Position numbers and translations under genes: made by a program. DNA of 23,300 nucleotides from a virus. The notes under the pieces were generated by a model. That model saw only the letters and a list, made by a program, of their open reading frames with translations, did not search any database and was not told where the DNA came from. Position 1 is the stretch's first letter; each line of letters opens with the position of its first letter. Shown here in pieces: positions 8,112-15,026 of this stretch. Where the stretch lies: IMG/VR virus record IMGVR_UViG_3300037336_000472, positions 1 to 23,300 of that record. One strand, given 5' to 3'.

Positions 8112-8598
8112 GGGCTTCCAACACCCTCTGCAGGATCGCGGCCTCGATGATCACCGGCGCGCCGGTTTGCTTTTCCACCTCCGCTGCCACTTCGGCCGCC
8201 ATCAACGCCGCCACCCTGCTGGGCCACGTCACCCATGTGTCGCGTTCTTGACGCGCCAACCGGAACACCAGCGCTTCGGCGCGGGCGCGGTCGACCAGTG
8301 TGCCCTTCTTCTTCTGGATGCCAAGTTGCTTGTCCTGCGCCTGGTAGACGGTCAGCGCCGTGCGGGCCTTCAGGTATGATGAGCTGTCGGCGGGGCCGCT
8401 GAAGCTGCTGTCGCCGCCGCCGGTGCTGCGGCGCTGCTGGTCAGGATCAGTCATATCGGCCCGGCGCACATCAGACGCGGCCCCGTTGATCGATCCGTCG
8501 CTGTAGACCACCAAGCGGCTGGCCTTGCGTGCCTTCTGGATCGCCCCGCGCGACAGGCCGGTATGAGCGGAATACTCGCGTTCTGACATACCTTCCAT
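8059..8598 (-). CDS. terS: Terminase small subunit, Nu1-like
   Basis: 179 residues. The N-terminal EREYSAHTGLSRGAIQKARKASRLVVYSDGSIN is a winged-helix/MerR-like DNA-binding segment of the lambda Nu1 type, which recognises the packaging site; the rest is helical and forms the oligomer and the contact to the large subunit (VAALMAAEVAAEVEKQTGAPVIIEAAILQRVLEAHVRQHL). ATG 8598 is used here; an ATG nine bases later is an alternative. The gene is first in the late operon and overlaps the large subunit by 53 bases, longer than the few-base overlaps elsewhere in the window. A cos site would be expected near here but cannot be recognised by eye. Confidence 0.82.
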   Translation of the reverse strand: MEGMSEREYSAHTGLSRGAIQKARKASRLVVYSDGSINGAASDVRRADMTDPDQQRRSTGGGDSSFSGPADSSSYLKARTALTVYQAQDKQLGIQKKKGTLVDRARAEALVFRLARQERDTWVTWPSRVAALMAAEVAAEVEKQTGAPVIIEAAILQRVLEAHVRQHLDALADLRVSLG

Positions 8599-8738
8599 GG
8601 CGATTGCATTAACCTCAAGATATTGGAATTAAATGGAAATAACGATCTTATTCAGTTGATTACACTCCGCGATAGAGCGATTCATGGTGCAAGGCAAACG
8701 GGTGCATCGCACCCCTTAAATGAGGAACGGAGACCACC
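8599..8738. promoter_or_regulatory. Divergent intergenic region between late operon and small plus-strand genes
   Basis: About 140 bases, clearly A+T-richer than the coding DNA around it, separating the terminase operon (minus) from the small-gene cluster (plus). It must hold the start signals of both units, and a cos or pac site could be here too. TAGAGCGA at 8673-8680 recurs upstream of two other plus-strand genes. No convincing -35/-10 pair is visible. Confidence 0.4.
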
Positions 8739-8957
8739 ATGCGCGCACAGGAAAAGATGGGACACAGCTCGATGAGCGACGGATGGCGGGGCCACACCAG
8801 CCCCGCGCAAGAGCGGGTGAACTGGGTGATGGATGAAGTCATGTCGGGGCGGATGAGCCAGACCGACGGAATGGTCGAGATGGCACGCGCCCATGACATG
8901 ATGCGCGAGGAAGCCTGCGCGCGCACGACCCACCCTGAGCACCGCTGGGAGGAGTGA
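8739..8957 (+). CDS. Small phage protein, unknown
   Basis: 72 residues, ATG 8739 with CGGAG upstream; first gene of the plus-strand cluster. It is Met-rich, charged and helical (AQERVNWVMDEVMSGRMSQTDGMVEMARAHDMMREEAC), with no membrane segment and no known motif. The stop lies two bases before the ATG of the next gene, so the two are probably translated together. I do not recognise a function. A small acidic or regulatory protein of the phage early region is the most that context suggests. Confidence 0.6.
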   Translation: MRAQEKMGHSSMSDGWRGHTSPAQERVNWVMDEVMSGRMSQTDGMVEMARAHDMMREEACARTTHPEHRWEE

Positions 8958-8959
8958 TC

Positions 8960-9175
8960 ATGGCCAAACGCAAAACCACCCCTACACACGAAGACGTCCG
9001 CGAGGCCTTGATCCTTGGGATCGCCCAACGCCAGTTCTTCATTGAGACGCTGGAAACCCGGAACCGCGACCGTCTCGACTTCCACGATGTTGCGGTCTGG
9101 GCGATCCACGCGGCACTTGAAGAGGCCTTTGAAGCCGGACGCCGCGCTGGCGCTGCTGCAAAACCCCAATCCTGA
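8960..9175 (+). CDS. Small phage protein, DUF6900-like
   Basis: 71 residues from ATG 8960 (GGAGG seven bases upstream); an in-frame GTG at 8954 is less likely. The core ETLETRNRDRLDFHDVAVWAIHAALEEAFEAGRRAG is one that I recall from the DUF6900 family of small phage and plasmid proteins, with no known role. It is helical and soluble. It is tightly packed between its neighbours, with two bases before and twelve after, so it is part of one transcript. Confidence 0.62.
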   Translation: MAKRKTTPTHEDVREALILGIAQRQFFIETLETRNRDRLDFHDVAVWAIHAALEEAFEAGRRAGAAAKPQS

Positions 9176-9187
9176 AAGGATAAGACC

Positions 9188-9406
9188 ATGATCGCCACCA
9201 CCACCATCCGCATCGACTACGCAACACTGCCCGCACATTTCGACCGCTCGCGCATGAACGCCGTGGCCGAGGCCATCGAGGCCGCGCTGCGCGAGAACGG
9301 GATCACTGCCGAAGCCTCGGATGTGTTCTCGCATCTCAAGATCGAGCTGCCCACCACCCAGCTTTCTTCCGCCAGCACGGTGCTGGCTGATCTGCAGCTG
9401 ATCTGA
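9188..9406 (+). CDS. Small phage protein, unknown
   Basis: 72 residues, ATG 9188 with AAAGGA eight bases upstream. The predicted order is beta (TTTIRIDYATLP), helix (RMNAVAEAIEAALRENG), beta (DVFSHLKIELP), helix, a small alpha/beta fold. No motif or family is recognised. It is third in the cluster and follows the DUF6900-like gene by twelve bases. Good ribosome site and coding composition support a real gene. Confidence 0.58.
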   Translation: MIATTTIRIDYATLPAHFDRSRMNAVAEAIEAALRENGITAEASDVFSHLKIELPTTQLSSASTVLADLQLI

Positions 9407-9417
9407 GGGGAACGACC

Positions 9418-9723
9418 ATGAGCACCCGTGCGCAGATCGCCATTCAGATTGGTCCCGATGCATGGGCCCATGTTTATTGCCATTATGACGGCTACCCCTC
9501 TCACATGCTGCCAGCGTTGGCGCGCTGGACGCCCGAAGACATCCTCGCAGCAAAGGAAATCCGCCAAGTTCGCACAGACGCGATCGACTGTTTCGATCCG
9601 CCACGCGAACCGCCCATCCTGCAGCGACCGACCTGTGAGCTATGCCACCTTTACGTCTGGCAGGACGGGGTGTGGGTTGAACTCAAGCCCAGTGCTATTC
9701 AGCCCGAAAGCCCTCAACCATGA
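9418..9723 (+). CDS. Small phage protein with STRAQI...YCHYDGYP motif
   Basis: 101 residues; ATG 9418 follows a GAGGGG site. The opening STRAQIAIQIGPDAWAHVYCHYDGYPSHMLPAL matches a widespread phage/plasmid group whose members start with STRAQ and carry a Y-C-H-(W/Y)-D-G-Y-P box; no function is established to my knowledge. Other cysteines (ID-C-FD, CELC) could bind metal, but this is not shown. The stop overlaps the next ATG by ATGA, so the pair is coupled. Confidence 0.62.
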   Translation: MSTRAQIAIQIGPDAWAHVYCHYDGYPSHMLPALARWTPEDILAAKEIRQVRTDAIDCFDPPREPPILQRPTCELCHLYVWQDGVWVELKPSAIQPESPQP

Positions 9724-10082
9724 CCCTCACCCTCAACTGCCTGCCCGAAGGCGAGACCCTCGATGATGTCGTGCGTCGCAACTGCGCCATCGGCTTCGAT
9801 CTGCGCTTTTGCCGCAGCGTCGCCGTATCTCAGGACGACCGCGAAACCATTACCTGCGACCCGCCCGAGGCTGAATTTGCCACGCTTTACGCCCTGACCG
9901 ATCTGGGCGAGGCCATCGCTATCCATGATGTGGAGCTCTCCAACGCAGGGGCGGACGAGGTGGCGGCCGTCGCCCGTGCGCTGTTTGTCGCCATGATCAA
10001 CGCGCGGCGTGATCCACCCGACGCGGCACAACGGCACGAGGCCGAACAGGCGGCGCTGACCGATCCCCACCAGATATCATGA
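9720..10082 (+). CDS. Small phage protein, unknown
   Basis: 120 residues, starting by ATGA overlap with the preceding gene. Acidic in the middle (DDRETITCDPPEAEFATLYALTDLGEAIAIHDVELSNAGADE) with a helical C-terminus (VAAVARALFVAMINARRD). No known domain. It ends the first plus-strand cluster: the next gene has its own upstream control region of about 100 bases with a palindrome. Confidence 0.55.
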   Translation: MTLTLNCLPEGETLDDVVRRNCAIGFDLRFCRSVAVSQDDRETITCDPPEAEFATLYALTDLGEAIAIHDVELSNAGADEVAAVARALFVAMINARRDPPDAAQRHEAEQAALTDPHQIS

Positions 10083-10087
10083 TTGCA

Positions 10088-10104
10088 AAGCAATGATATT
10101 GCTT
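10088..10104. promoter_or_regulatory. Palindromic operator candidate
   Basis: AAGCAAT-GAT-ATTGCTT is a perfect 7-bp inverted repeat with a 3-bp centre, just after one gene cluster and 82 bases before the next ATG (10186). A second inverted repeat, ATCGCT-N7-AGCGAT (10121-10139), lies between. Their shape and position fit repressor or activator sites, but no protein can be assigned. Confidence 0.4.
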
Positions 10105-10185
10105 GGATTTAACTACGACAATCGCTGCACTAGAGCGATGGTTGTCACAGGAAAACGATGCAACTCAGCGAAGGACGACCAAGCC

Positions 10186-10413
10186 ATGACCATCCGCCGC
10201 GCCACCGACAATACCAAAGCCATCGACGCCTTCATGACCACCAAGTTCCAGATCGACGCAATGCTGGAACGGCTGCAGGCCCTCAGCGATGACCATTTCA
10301 ACACCCACCCGGACGAGATCAACTGGGGTGACGTTGGCACCCTGAACCACTACGCCAGCCTGCTGCGCCAGATTGCCGACAGCGCCTTCAAGGAGGGCGA
10401 ACATGCCGCTTGA
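10186..10413 (+). CDS. Small phage protein, unknown (INWGDVGTLNHYASLL family)
   Basis: 75 residues from ATG 10186 (AAGGA about ten bases upstream). The open frame continues upstream to 10093, but that part crosses the palindromic control region and is unlikely to be translated. The protein is helical (AIDAFMTTKFQIDAMLERLQALSDDHF ... NHYASLLRQIADSAFKEGEHA). I have seen this pattern in Rhodobacterales elements without a known function. Its 3' end overlaps the start of the DUF3489-like gene by eleven bases. Confidence 0.6.
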   Translation: MTIRRATDNTKAIDAFMTTKFQIDAMLERLQALSDDHFNTHPDEINWGDVGTLNHYASLLRQIADSAFKEGEHAA

Positions 10414-11011
10414 TCCCGCCCAGCGCCACCAGATTGAACAGGACCCCGTCATGACGAAACTCACCGACACTCAGACCATCATCCTCAGCGCCGGGGCCCA
10501 GCGCCCCGACAACCTCGCCATGCCGCTGCCCAAGGGGCTGCACGGTGCGGCAGCGAAGATGGCCGTCACCAAAATGATCGCACATGGCTGGCTGCAAGAG
10601 GTCGACGCCAACCTGCGCAGGGGTGAACCGCTCTGGCGCGAGACCGGCGATGGGCATGGCACCACGCTGGTGGTGACGGACGCTGGGCTGCTGGCCATCG
10701 GGATCGAACCGGTGGCGGCCAGCACGGTGACCAACTTGCGCAATGCCCAGCCAGCGCCGGACCCGCAGCCGACCGCAGCGGAGATGCCGAAACCGGTCAA
10801 TATCCGCGCAGGCACCAAGCAGGCCCAGATCATCGCTCTGCTGCAGCGCCCAGAGGGTGCGGCGATCACCGAGATCGTAGCAGAGACTGGCTGGATGGCA
10901 CATTCAGTTCGTGGCTTGATCTCCGGGGCGCTGAAAAAGAAGCTGGGCCTTCCCATTGCCTCTGAAAAGGTTGAGGGCAGAGGCACCGTGTACAAGCTGG
11001 ATGCGGCCTGA
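10403..11011 (+). CDS. DUF3489-like protein with C-terminal winged helix
   Basis: 202 residues from ATG 10403, which has GGAGG six bases upstream; the homologous core starts at a later Met (10451, TKLTDTQTIILSAGAQRP), so that start is also possible. Two parts are visible: an N-terminal repeat-like region (LPKGLHGAAAKMAVTKMIAHGWLQEVDANLRRGEPLWRETGDGHG) and a C-terminal segment GTKQAQIIALLQRPEGAAITEIVAETGWMAHSVRGLISGALKKKLG, a winged-helix pattern of the DUF3489 family. DNA binding is likely; targets are unknown. It converges with the minus-strand methyltransferase operon, with only 21 bases between the stops. Confidence 0.72.
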   Translation: MPLDPAQRHQIEQDPVMTKLTDTQTIILSAGAQRPDNLAMPLPKGLHGAAAKMAVTKMIAHGWLQEVDANLRRGEPLWRETGDGHGTTLVVTDAGLLAIGIEPVAASTVTNLRNAQPAPDPQPTAAEMPKPVNIRAGTKQAQIIALLQRPEGAAITEIVAETGWMAHSVRGLISGALKKKLGLPIASEKVEGRGTVYKLDAA

Positions 11012-11032
11012 CGCCCTGCTTCACCGCACGGG

Positions 11033-11260
11033 TCACCCGCGCTGTGAACGAGAGCACCAGCGTTCGAACAAGCGGCGAAGCGTGTAGCTGCGCAGCAATG
11101 AGATGCCCACGAAGATCGCGCCGATGGCGAGGTTCTCGCTCAAGCTCGGATGCAGCCCGAACCATGGGAACACCACGATCTGGGTCGCCAGCGCCAGCGC
11201 ATAACCCACGGCAACATTGGCGACGGCTTCCACAAGAGACATGCATCGGGACTGGATCAT
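11033..11260 (-). CDS. Small membrane protein, DUF7220-like
   Basis: 75 residues, start ATG overlapping the previous stop (ATGA). Two hydrophobic helices are visible (VEAVANVAVGYALALATQIVVFPWFGL and LAIGAIFVGISLLRSYTLRRLF) with an Arg-rich C-terminus, suggesting an inner-membrane hairpin with both ends in the cytoplasm. The MSLVEAVANVAVGY start is one that I recall in small phage/plasmid proteins named DUF7220, with no known function. It is the last gene of the five-gene methyltransferase operon. A role in superinfection exclusion or lysis would be speculation. Confidence 0.6.
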   Translation of the reverse strand: MIQSRCMSLVEAVANVAVGYALALATQIVVFPWFGLHPSLSENLAIGAIFVGISLLRSYTLRRLFERWCSRSQRG

Positions 11261-11718
11261 TTGGCTCCCTCCGGCGCGTGCAATTCATCGAGGATGCGGT
11301 TTGCGATCTGACCCACGTTGACGACGATGCATGGGCTTTCGTTTGGTGAGATCAAGATGTCCCCGATGTTGGCGAGTTGAACAAACTCGCAACGGCTTTC
11401 TTTTTTGCACCGATCTTCAAACCCATAGATCAACCAGACCACCCCGGTGCAATCGCCCGGCTGATCGACGCTGGTGCGCAGATATTGCAACAGGTGGTCC
11501 TGCACATACCGAAACGCGATTGATGGCCCGAGGCCGATGTTGCGCAAGTCCTGTGCCACGGCAATGGCCACCACGTCTCGCCAGCTATACCAGCGCTCCT
11601 TTCCGGGCTCGGGGGTGTGCTCCGGGCAAAAACCGTCGCGTGATATGGCCTGGTTCAGATCACCGCGCGGGATCGGGATCGCCTGCACCAGATCGCCCAC
11701 TCGCCAGCGCATGTTCAT
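11257..11718 (-). CDS. Unknown protein, possible MerR-like HTH N-terminus
   Basis: 153 residues, ATGA overlaps on both sides. The first 70 residues (MRWRVGDLVQAIPIPRGDLNQAISRDGFCPEHTPEPGKERWYSWRDVVAIAVAQDLRNIGLGPSIAFRYV) look like a MerR-type helix-turn-helix with the usual tyrosine/tryptophan-DVV segment after the wing. The C-terminal half is a beta-rich domain of unknown type (GVVWLIYGF, LANIGDILISPNESPCIVVNVGQIANRILDEL). It may regulate the operon or guide a methyltransferase; neither can be shown. MerR-like assignment is tentative. Confidence 0.5.
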   Translation of the reverse strand: MNMRWRVGDLVQAIPIPRGDLNQAISRDGFCPEHTPEPGKERWYSWRDVVAIAVAQDLRNIGLGPSIAFRYVQDHLLQYLRTSVDQPGDCTGVVWLIYGFEDRCKKESRCEFVQLANIGDILISPNESPCIVVNVGQIANRILDELHAPEGAK

Positions 11719-13073
11719 TCCGCCGTTCCTTCCAATTCATCAACGGTCACGCCTTTGCCCTCGCGCCGTGCTACCTTCCCCGTCGCAATCTCCCACCGTC
11801 GCACGGCGACATCACAATAGACCGGGTCCAATTCCATCGCGAAGCATCGCCGTCCGCTGCGTTCGGCAGCGACCAACTGGGTGCCAGAGCCGCAGAACGG
11901 CTCATAGATCAGGTCGCCGGGGTCTGAGAACGCCGTCAGCACTGCCTCGACCAGTGCAACCGGGAACACGGCCGGGTGCGATCCTGCCGCGCCCAGACCG
12001 CCCTTGTGGCGCATGATGCGTAACACGGAGTCCGGTATGCGGTGGCTTTGGATCGTATTGCCGGTTCCGGTTTTAGCATGGACGATGCCGTCGGCCCCGC
12101 GCAGACCACCGCCGCCAAGGGTTTCGCCCGCGTGTTTGGACGGGACGGTCTTGTGCGGTTTGCGGGGCGCGCGGTTGAAGTGGAAAATGAACTCGTGCGA
12201 CGGGGCCAGGCGGCCGTTCCAGTCGCCTGGCAGGCCCGGCCCCTGATCCCAGACATACCAGCCAAAGCGTCGCCAGCCAGAGGTGCGCATCCATTCCACC
12301 CATCCTTCCCAATAGGGCTGCCATTCACTGTCGCGGTGCACGAGGCCGAGGTTGACCAGCAGTTGGGCATCGTCGGTGATCGGGGCTGCGGCAAACACGC
12401 CTTGCATCAGCGCATCCCAATCGCCAACCTTTTCCTTGGCCGCGCCGTAGTCGCGCTGCTGGGCATACGGTGGCGAGGTGAACATCAGCGTGGCGGTTTC
12501 ACCCTGCATCAGCTTGGCGACGGCGGCGGCATCAGTCGCATCGCCGCAGCAGAGCCGGTGTTTGCCCAGCGCCCAGATATCGCCCGGGCGGGTGATAGGT
12601 TCGGCGGGCGGGTCGGGGATCGTATCGGCCGCATCGTCGGAAATCGTTGGGCGGTCATCGGCGTCTGCCAGCAGGGCGTCCAGTTCATCTTCGGGGATCC
12701 CGATCAGGCCGAGGTCGAAATCCTCGGCCAGCAGGGCCTGCAATTCCTGCAAGAGCAGCGCTTCATCCCAGCCGCCCAGCTCGGTTAACTTATTGTCAGC
12801 GATGCGATAAGCCCGGCGCTGCGCCTCGGTCAAATGGCTCAGCACGATGACCGGAGCCTCGGTCAGGCCAAGATGGTCGGCGGCCAGGACACGGCCATGA
12901 CCCGCGATCAACTCGCCGTCCTCGGCCACAAGGCAGGGCACAGTCCAGCCGAACTCGGCCATGCTGGCAGCGATCTTCGCCACCTGAGTGGCATCATGGG
13001 TCTTGGCGTTGCGGGCGTAGGGTTTGAGGCGGGCGAGGGGCCAGTGCTCGATCCGGTCGGGCTGCATCATCAT
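11715..13073 (-). CDS. ParB-domain DNA methyltransferase (TSPPY type)
   Basis: 452 residues from ATG 13073 (ATGA overlap with the gene before; the open frame extends upstream inside that gene). Residues 1-110 are a ParB/sulfiredoxin-like domain (DGELIAGHGR, residues 52-61; RRAYRIADNKLTEL). The methyltransferase follows, with catalytic motif TSPPY (199-203) before the AdoMet motif EPFCGSGTQLVAAERSGRRC (from 391). This order makes it a beta-class amino-methyltransferase (N6-adenine or N4-cytosine). Phages use such enzymes to protect their DNA from restriction. No restriction gene is nearby, so it is probably an orphan. Its ParB part is very similar to that of the second methyltransferase of the operon. 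Confidence 0.88.
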   Translation of the reverse strand: MMMQPDRIEHWPLARLKPYARNAKTHDATQVAKIAASMAEFGWTVPCLVAEDGELIAGHGRVLAADHLGLTEAPVIVLSHLTEAQRRAYRIADNKLTELGGWDEALLLQELQALLAEDFDLGLIGIPEDELDALLADADDRPTISDDAADTIPDPPAEPITRPGDIWALGKHRLCCGDATDAAAVAKLMQGETATLMFTSPPYAQQRDYGAAKEKVGDWDALMQGVFAAAPITDDAQLLVNLGLVHRDSEWQPYWEGWVEWMRTSGWRRFGWYVWDQGPGLPGDWNGRLAPSHEFIFHFNRAPRKPHKTVPSKHAGETLGGGGLRGADGIVHAKTGTGNTIQSHRIPDSVLRIMRHKGGLGAAGSHPAVFPVALVEAVLTAFSDPGDLIYEPFCGSGTQLVAAERSGRRCFAMELDPVYCDVAVRRWEIATGKVARREGKGVTVDELEGTAE

Positions 13074-13582
13074 TGCGCGGGTCCGGTCAAGGGCGTGTAG
13101 ACCACCAACGTGGTTGTGCCGGGAAGCCACCAGCTTGGGAAATCCTCCGGCCAAGTGGTTTGCAGACCTTTCAATTCCGCAAACGCAGCGATGTCCTGCC
13201 GTTTGGCGGCATCAAAGGTGCCATAGAGATGTGCGGCGACGGCGCATGCCATCCGGTCCTTGCGATAGTAGAACGGATGATCAACCAGTTCCCGTGACCA
13301 GGGTTCAGCGTAGTAACCGCGGCCGTCGAACAGACCGCGCCGCGCCAGCACCGCCGCAGTAAAGTCGGACCGGGACAAGGCCCAGCCACGGGTCGCGCCA
13401 AACAGCACCGCAAGTCGTTGCTGCACGGTGCGCAGATCCTGTTGCAGGGCGTTCAGGCGCAGGACGGATTTGGTCCCTGCGATCATGGCGCGCTTGTCGG
13501 CAATGGCGCTGATCAGGATACTGATCTCCATTGCGCTTGGGCCGGTGATGGTGCCAGGCAATTTGGATTTTGCGTTGTTCAT
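13070..13582 (-). CDS. Unknown protein between the two methyltransferase genes
   Basis: 170 residues, joined to both neighbours by ATGA overlaps. The N-terminal half is helical (EISILISAIADKRAMIAGTKSVLRLNALQQDLRTVQQRLAVLFGATRGW) and the second half has aromatic-rich segments (AEPWSRELVDHPFYYRKDRMACAVAAHLYG, TWPEDFPSWWLPGTTTLVVYTP). No membrane segment or known catalytic motif. Its fixed position between two paralogous methyltransferases suggests a role in DNA modification or in the same anti-restriction function, but this is inference from context only. Confidence 0.6.
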   Translation of the reverse strand: MNNAKSKLPGTITGPSAMEISILISAIADKRAMIAGTKSVLRLNALQQDLRTVQQRLAVLFGATRGWALSRSDFTAAVLARRGLFDGRGYYAEPWSRELVDHPFYYRKDRMACAVAAHLYGTFDAAKRQDIAAFAELKGLQTTWPEDFPSWWLPGTTTLVVYTPLTGPAQ

Positions 13583-14841
13583 GCCGCCAGCCTCTTGACC
13601 TTCAGGTCGGCGAAGGTTTCGCCGGTGTCTGCCAGCACGGCATTGGCGCCGGTGAATTGCTGCCAGCGCTCAACGGCCACATCGACATAAGCCGGGTTCA
13701 ACTCGATCCCGAAGCAAACGCGCCCGGTGGTTTCCGCCGCGATCAGCGTCGTGCCCGATCCCATGAAGGGTTCATACACCGCCTGACCGGGGTTGGAATT
13801 GTTCAGCATCGGGCGGCGCATGCACTCGACCGGCTTCTGGGTGCTGTGGATGGTGGTAGCGTCTTGGTCCTTGTTGGCGATCTTCCAAAGCGTGGTCTGC
13901 TTGCGGTCGCCCGCCCAGTGGCCCTTGCCGGTCTTTTTGACGGCATACCAGCAGGGTTCATGTTGCCAGTGGTAATCGCCACGGCTGAAAACGAGACTGT
14001 CCTTGGCCCAGATGATCTGCGACCGAACGTTGAAGCCTACCGCCATGAGGCTCTCGGCCACCTCTGCCGCGTGCAGCGCACCGTGCCAGACATAGGCGAC
14101 ATCGCCGGGGAACAGCGCCCAAGCCTCGCGCCAGTCGGCCCGGTCGTCGTTCAGCACAAGGCCGGTGCGCTTGGTCTTCGCCGCGCCCGTCTGGTTGCGC
14201 CAGGAGGGATCGTATTCGACTCCATAGGGCGGGTCGGTCACCATCAGCAGGGGGCGAACATCACCGAGCAACCGCCCGACCACATCAGCGGAGGTGCTGT
14301 CGCCGCAGATCAACCGGTGTGATCCCAGCTGCCAGAGGTCACCCGCAACCGACACCGGCGTGACCGGCGGTTCGGGAATGTCGTCTTCGCCCTCAACCGG
14401 CCCGTCGCCGCCCAGCGCATCTGGATCCCGCAACAGCGCATCCAGATCTTCGTCGGTGATCCCGAGCAGCGACAGGTCGAAATCCTCGGCCAGCAGCCCC
14501 GCAATCTCGTCGCGCAGCATCGCCTCGTCCCATTCGCCCAGCTCGGTTAATTTATTGTCGGCGATGCGATAGGCGCGGCGTTCGGCCTCGTCGAGGTGGC
14601 TGAGCCGGATCACCGGCACATCCTTCAGCCCCAGCATTGCCGCCGCCAGCACGCGGCCATGCCCGGCAATCAGCTCGCCGTCGTCAGCTACCATGCAGGG
14701 CACGGTCCAGCCAAACTTGGCCATGCTGGCCGCGATCTTGGCCACCTGATCGGTGCCGTGGATCTTCGCGTTGCGGGCATAGGGGCGCAGCCGGTCGAGA
14801 GGCCAAGTCTCGATCTGGCTCGGTGCGAAGACCAGGTCCAT
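13579..14841 (-). CDS. ParB-domain DNA methyltransferase (DPPYG type)
   Basis: 420 residues from ATG 14841 (MDLVFAPSQIETWPLDRL). The open frame extends to 14967, but that part would include a terminator hairpin, so the later start is better. ParB-like domain at 10-110 (DGELIAGHGR 54-63), catalytic DPPYGVEYD (from 203), AdoMet motif YEPFMGSGTTLIAAE (356-370). DPPY points to N6-adenine methylation, beta class. It is the first gene of the operon. The ParB part is nearly the same as in the other enzyme while the target-recognition parts differ, so the two probably methylate different sequences. Confidence 0.88.
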   Translation of the reverse strand: MDLVFAPSQIETWPLDRLRPYARNAKIHGTDQVAKIAASMAKFGWTVPCMVADDGELIAGHGRVLAAAMLGLKDVPVIRLSHLDEAERRAYRIADNKLTELGEWDEAMLRDEIAGLLAEDFDLSLLGITDEDLDALLRDPDALGGDGPVEGEDDIPEPPVTPVSVAGDLWQLGSHRLICGDSTSADVVGRLLGDVRPLLMVTDPPYGVEYDPSWRNQTGAAKTKRTGLVLNDDRADWREAWALFPGDVAYVWHGALHAAEVAESLMAVGFNVRSQIIWAKDSLVFSRGDYHWQHEPCWYAVKKTGKGHWAGDRKQTTLWKIANKDQDATTIHSTQKPVECMRRPMLNNSNPGQAVYEPFMGSGTTLIAAETTGRVCFGIELNPAYVDVAVERWQQFTGANAVLADTGETFADLKVKRLAA

Positions 14842-14928
14842 GGGGCGGTTCTCATTTGGGGCAGGGCGGACGTACCAACGCGCGCGGGCAACATGGCCAG
14901 CGACAGGATCGGCATCCGCGATGTGGGG

Positions 14929-14964
14929 AAAACAAAAACGCCCGCGAGGTTTATCCTCCGGGCG
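14929..14964 (-). terminator. Intrinsic terminator / attenuator upstream of methyltransferase operon
   Basis: On the minus strand a GC stem (CGCCCG-GAGG, loop ATAAA, CCTC-G-CGGGCG, one bulged base; 14964-14939) is followed at once by TTTTTGTTTT (14938-14929). This is a full intrinsic terminator lying 87 bases before the first methyltransferase ATG. On the plus strand the same stem is followed by CAATTTTT, so it may also work weakly in the other direction. Confidence 0.7.
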
Positions 14965-14982
14965 CAATTTTTCAATGATCTA

Positions 14983-15012
14983 TAGGTAGGTCAAGGGGGC
15001 TAGAAATGTCAA
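14983..15012 (-). promoter_or_regulatory. Sigma70-type promoter candidate for methyltransferase operon
   Basis: Minus strand: TTGACA (15012-15007), 18-base spacer, TACCTA (14988-14983). The -35 is perfect, the -10 matches at four of six positions. Transcription would start near 14976, about a dozen bases before the terminator stem, making a short leader ended or attenuated by that hairpin. Confidence 0.5.
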
Positions 15013-15026
15013 GTGAAAAAATGACG

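Noticed and set aside
8660-9604. 314-codon minus-strand frame opposite the small plus-strand genes
   Set aside because: The plus-strand genes have ribosome sites, tight spacing and family-like sequences; the long frame has shadow-type composition.
13570-14322. Plus-strand 250-codon frame (and similar ones at 3301-4059 and 12042-12788)
   Set aside because: Antisense to clear methyltransferase or protease genes; typical of high-GC shadow frames.
14842-14967. Upstream extension of the first methyltransferase (42 extra residues from TTG)
   Set aside because: The extension would translate through the terminator hairpin and T-run, and the ParB homology starts only after the ATG at 14841.
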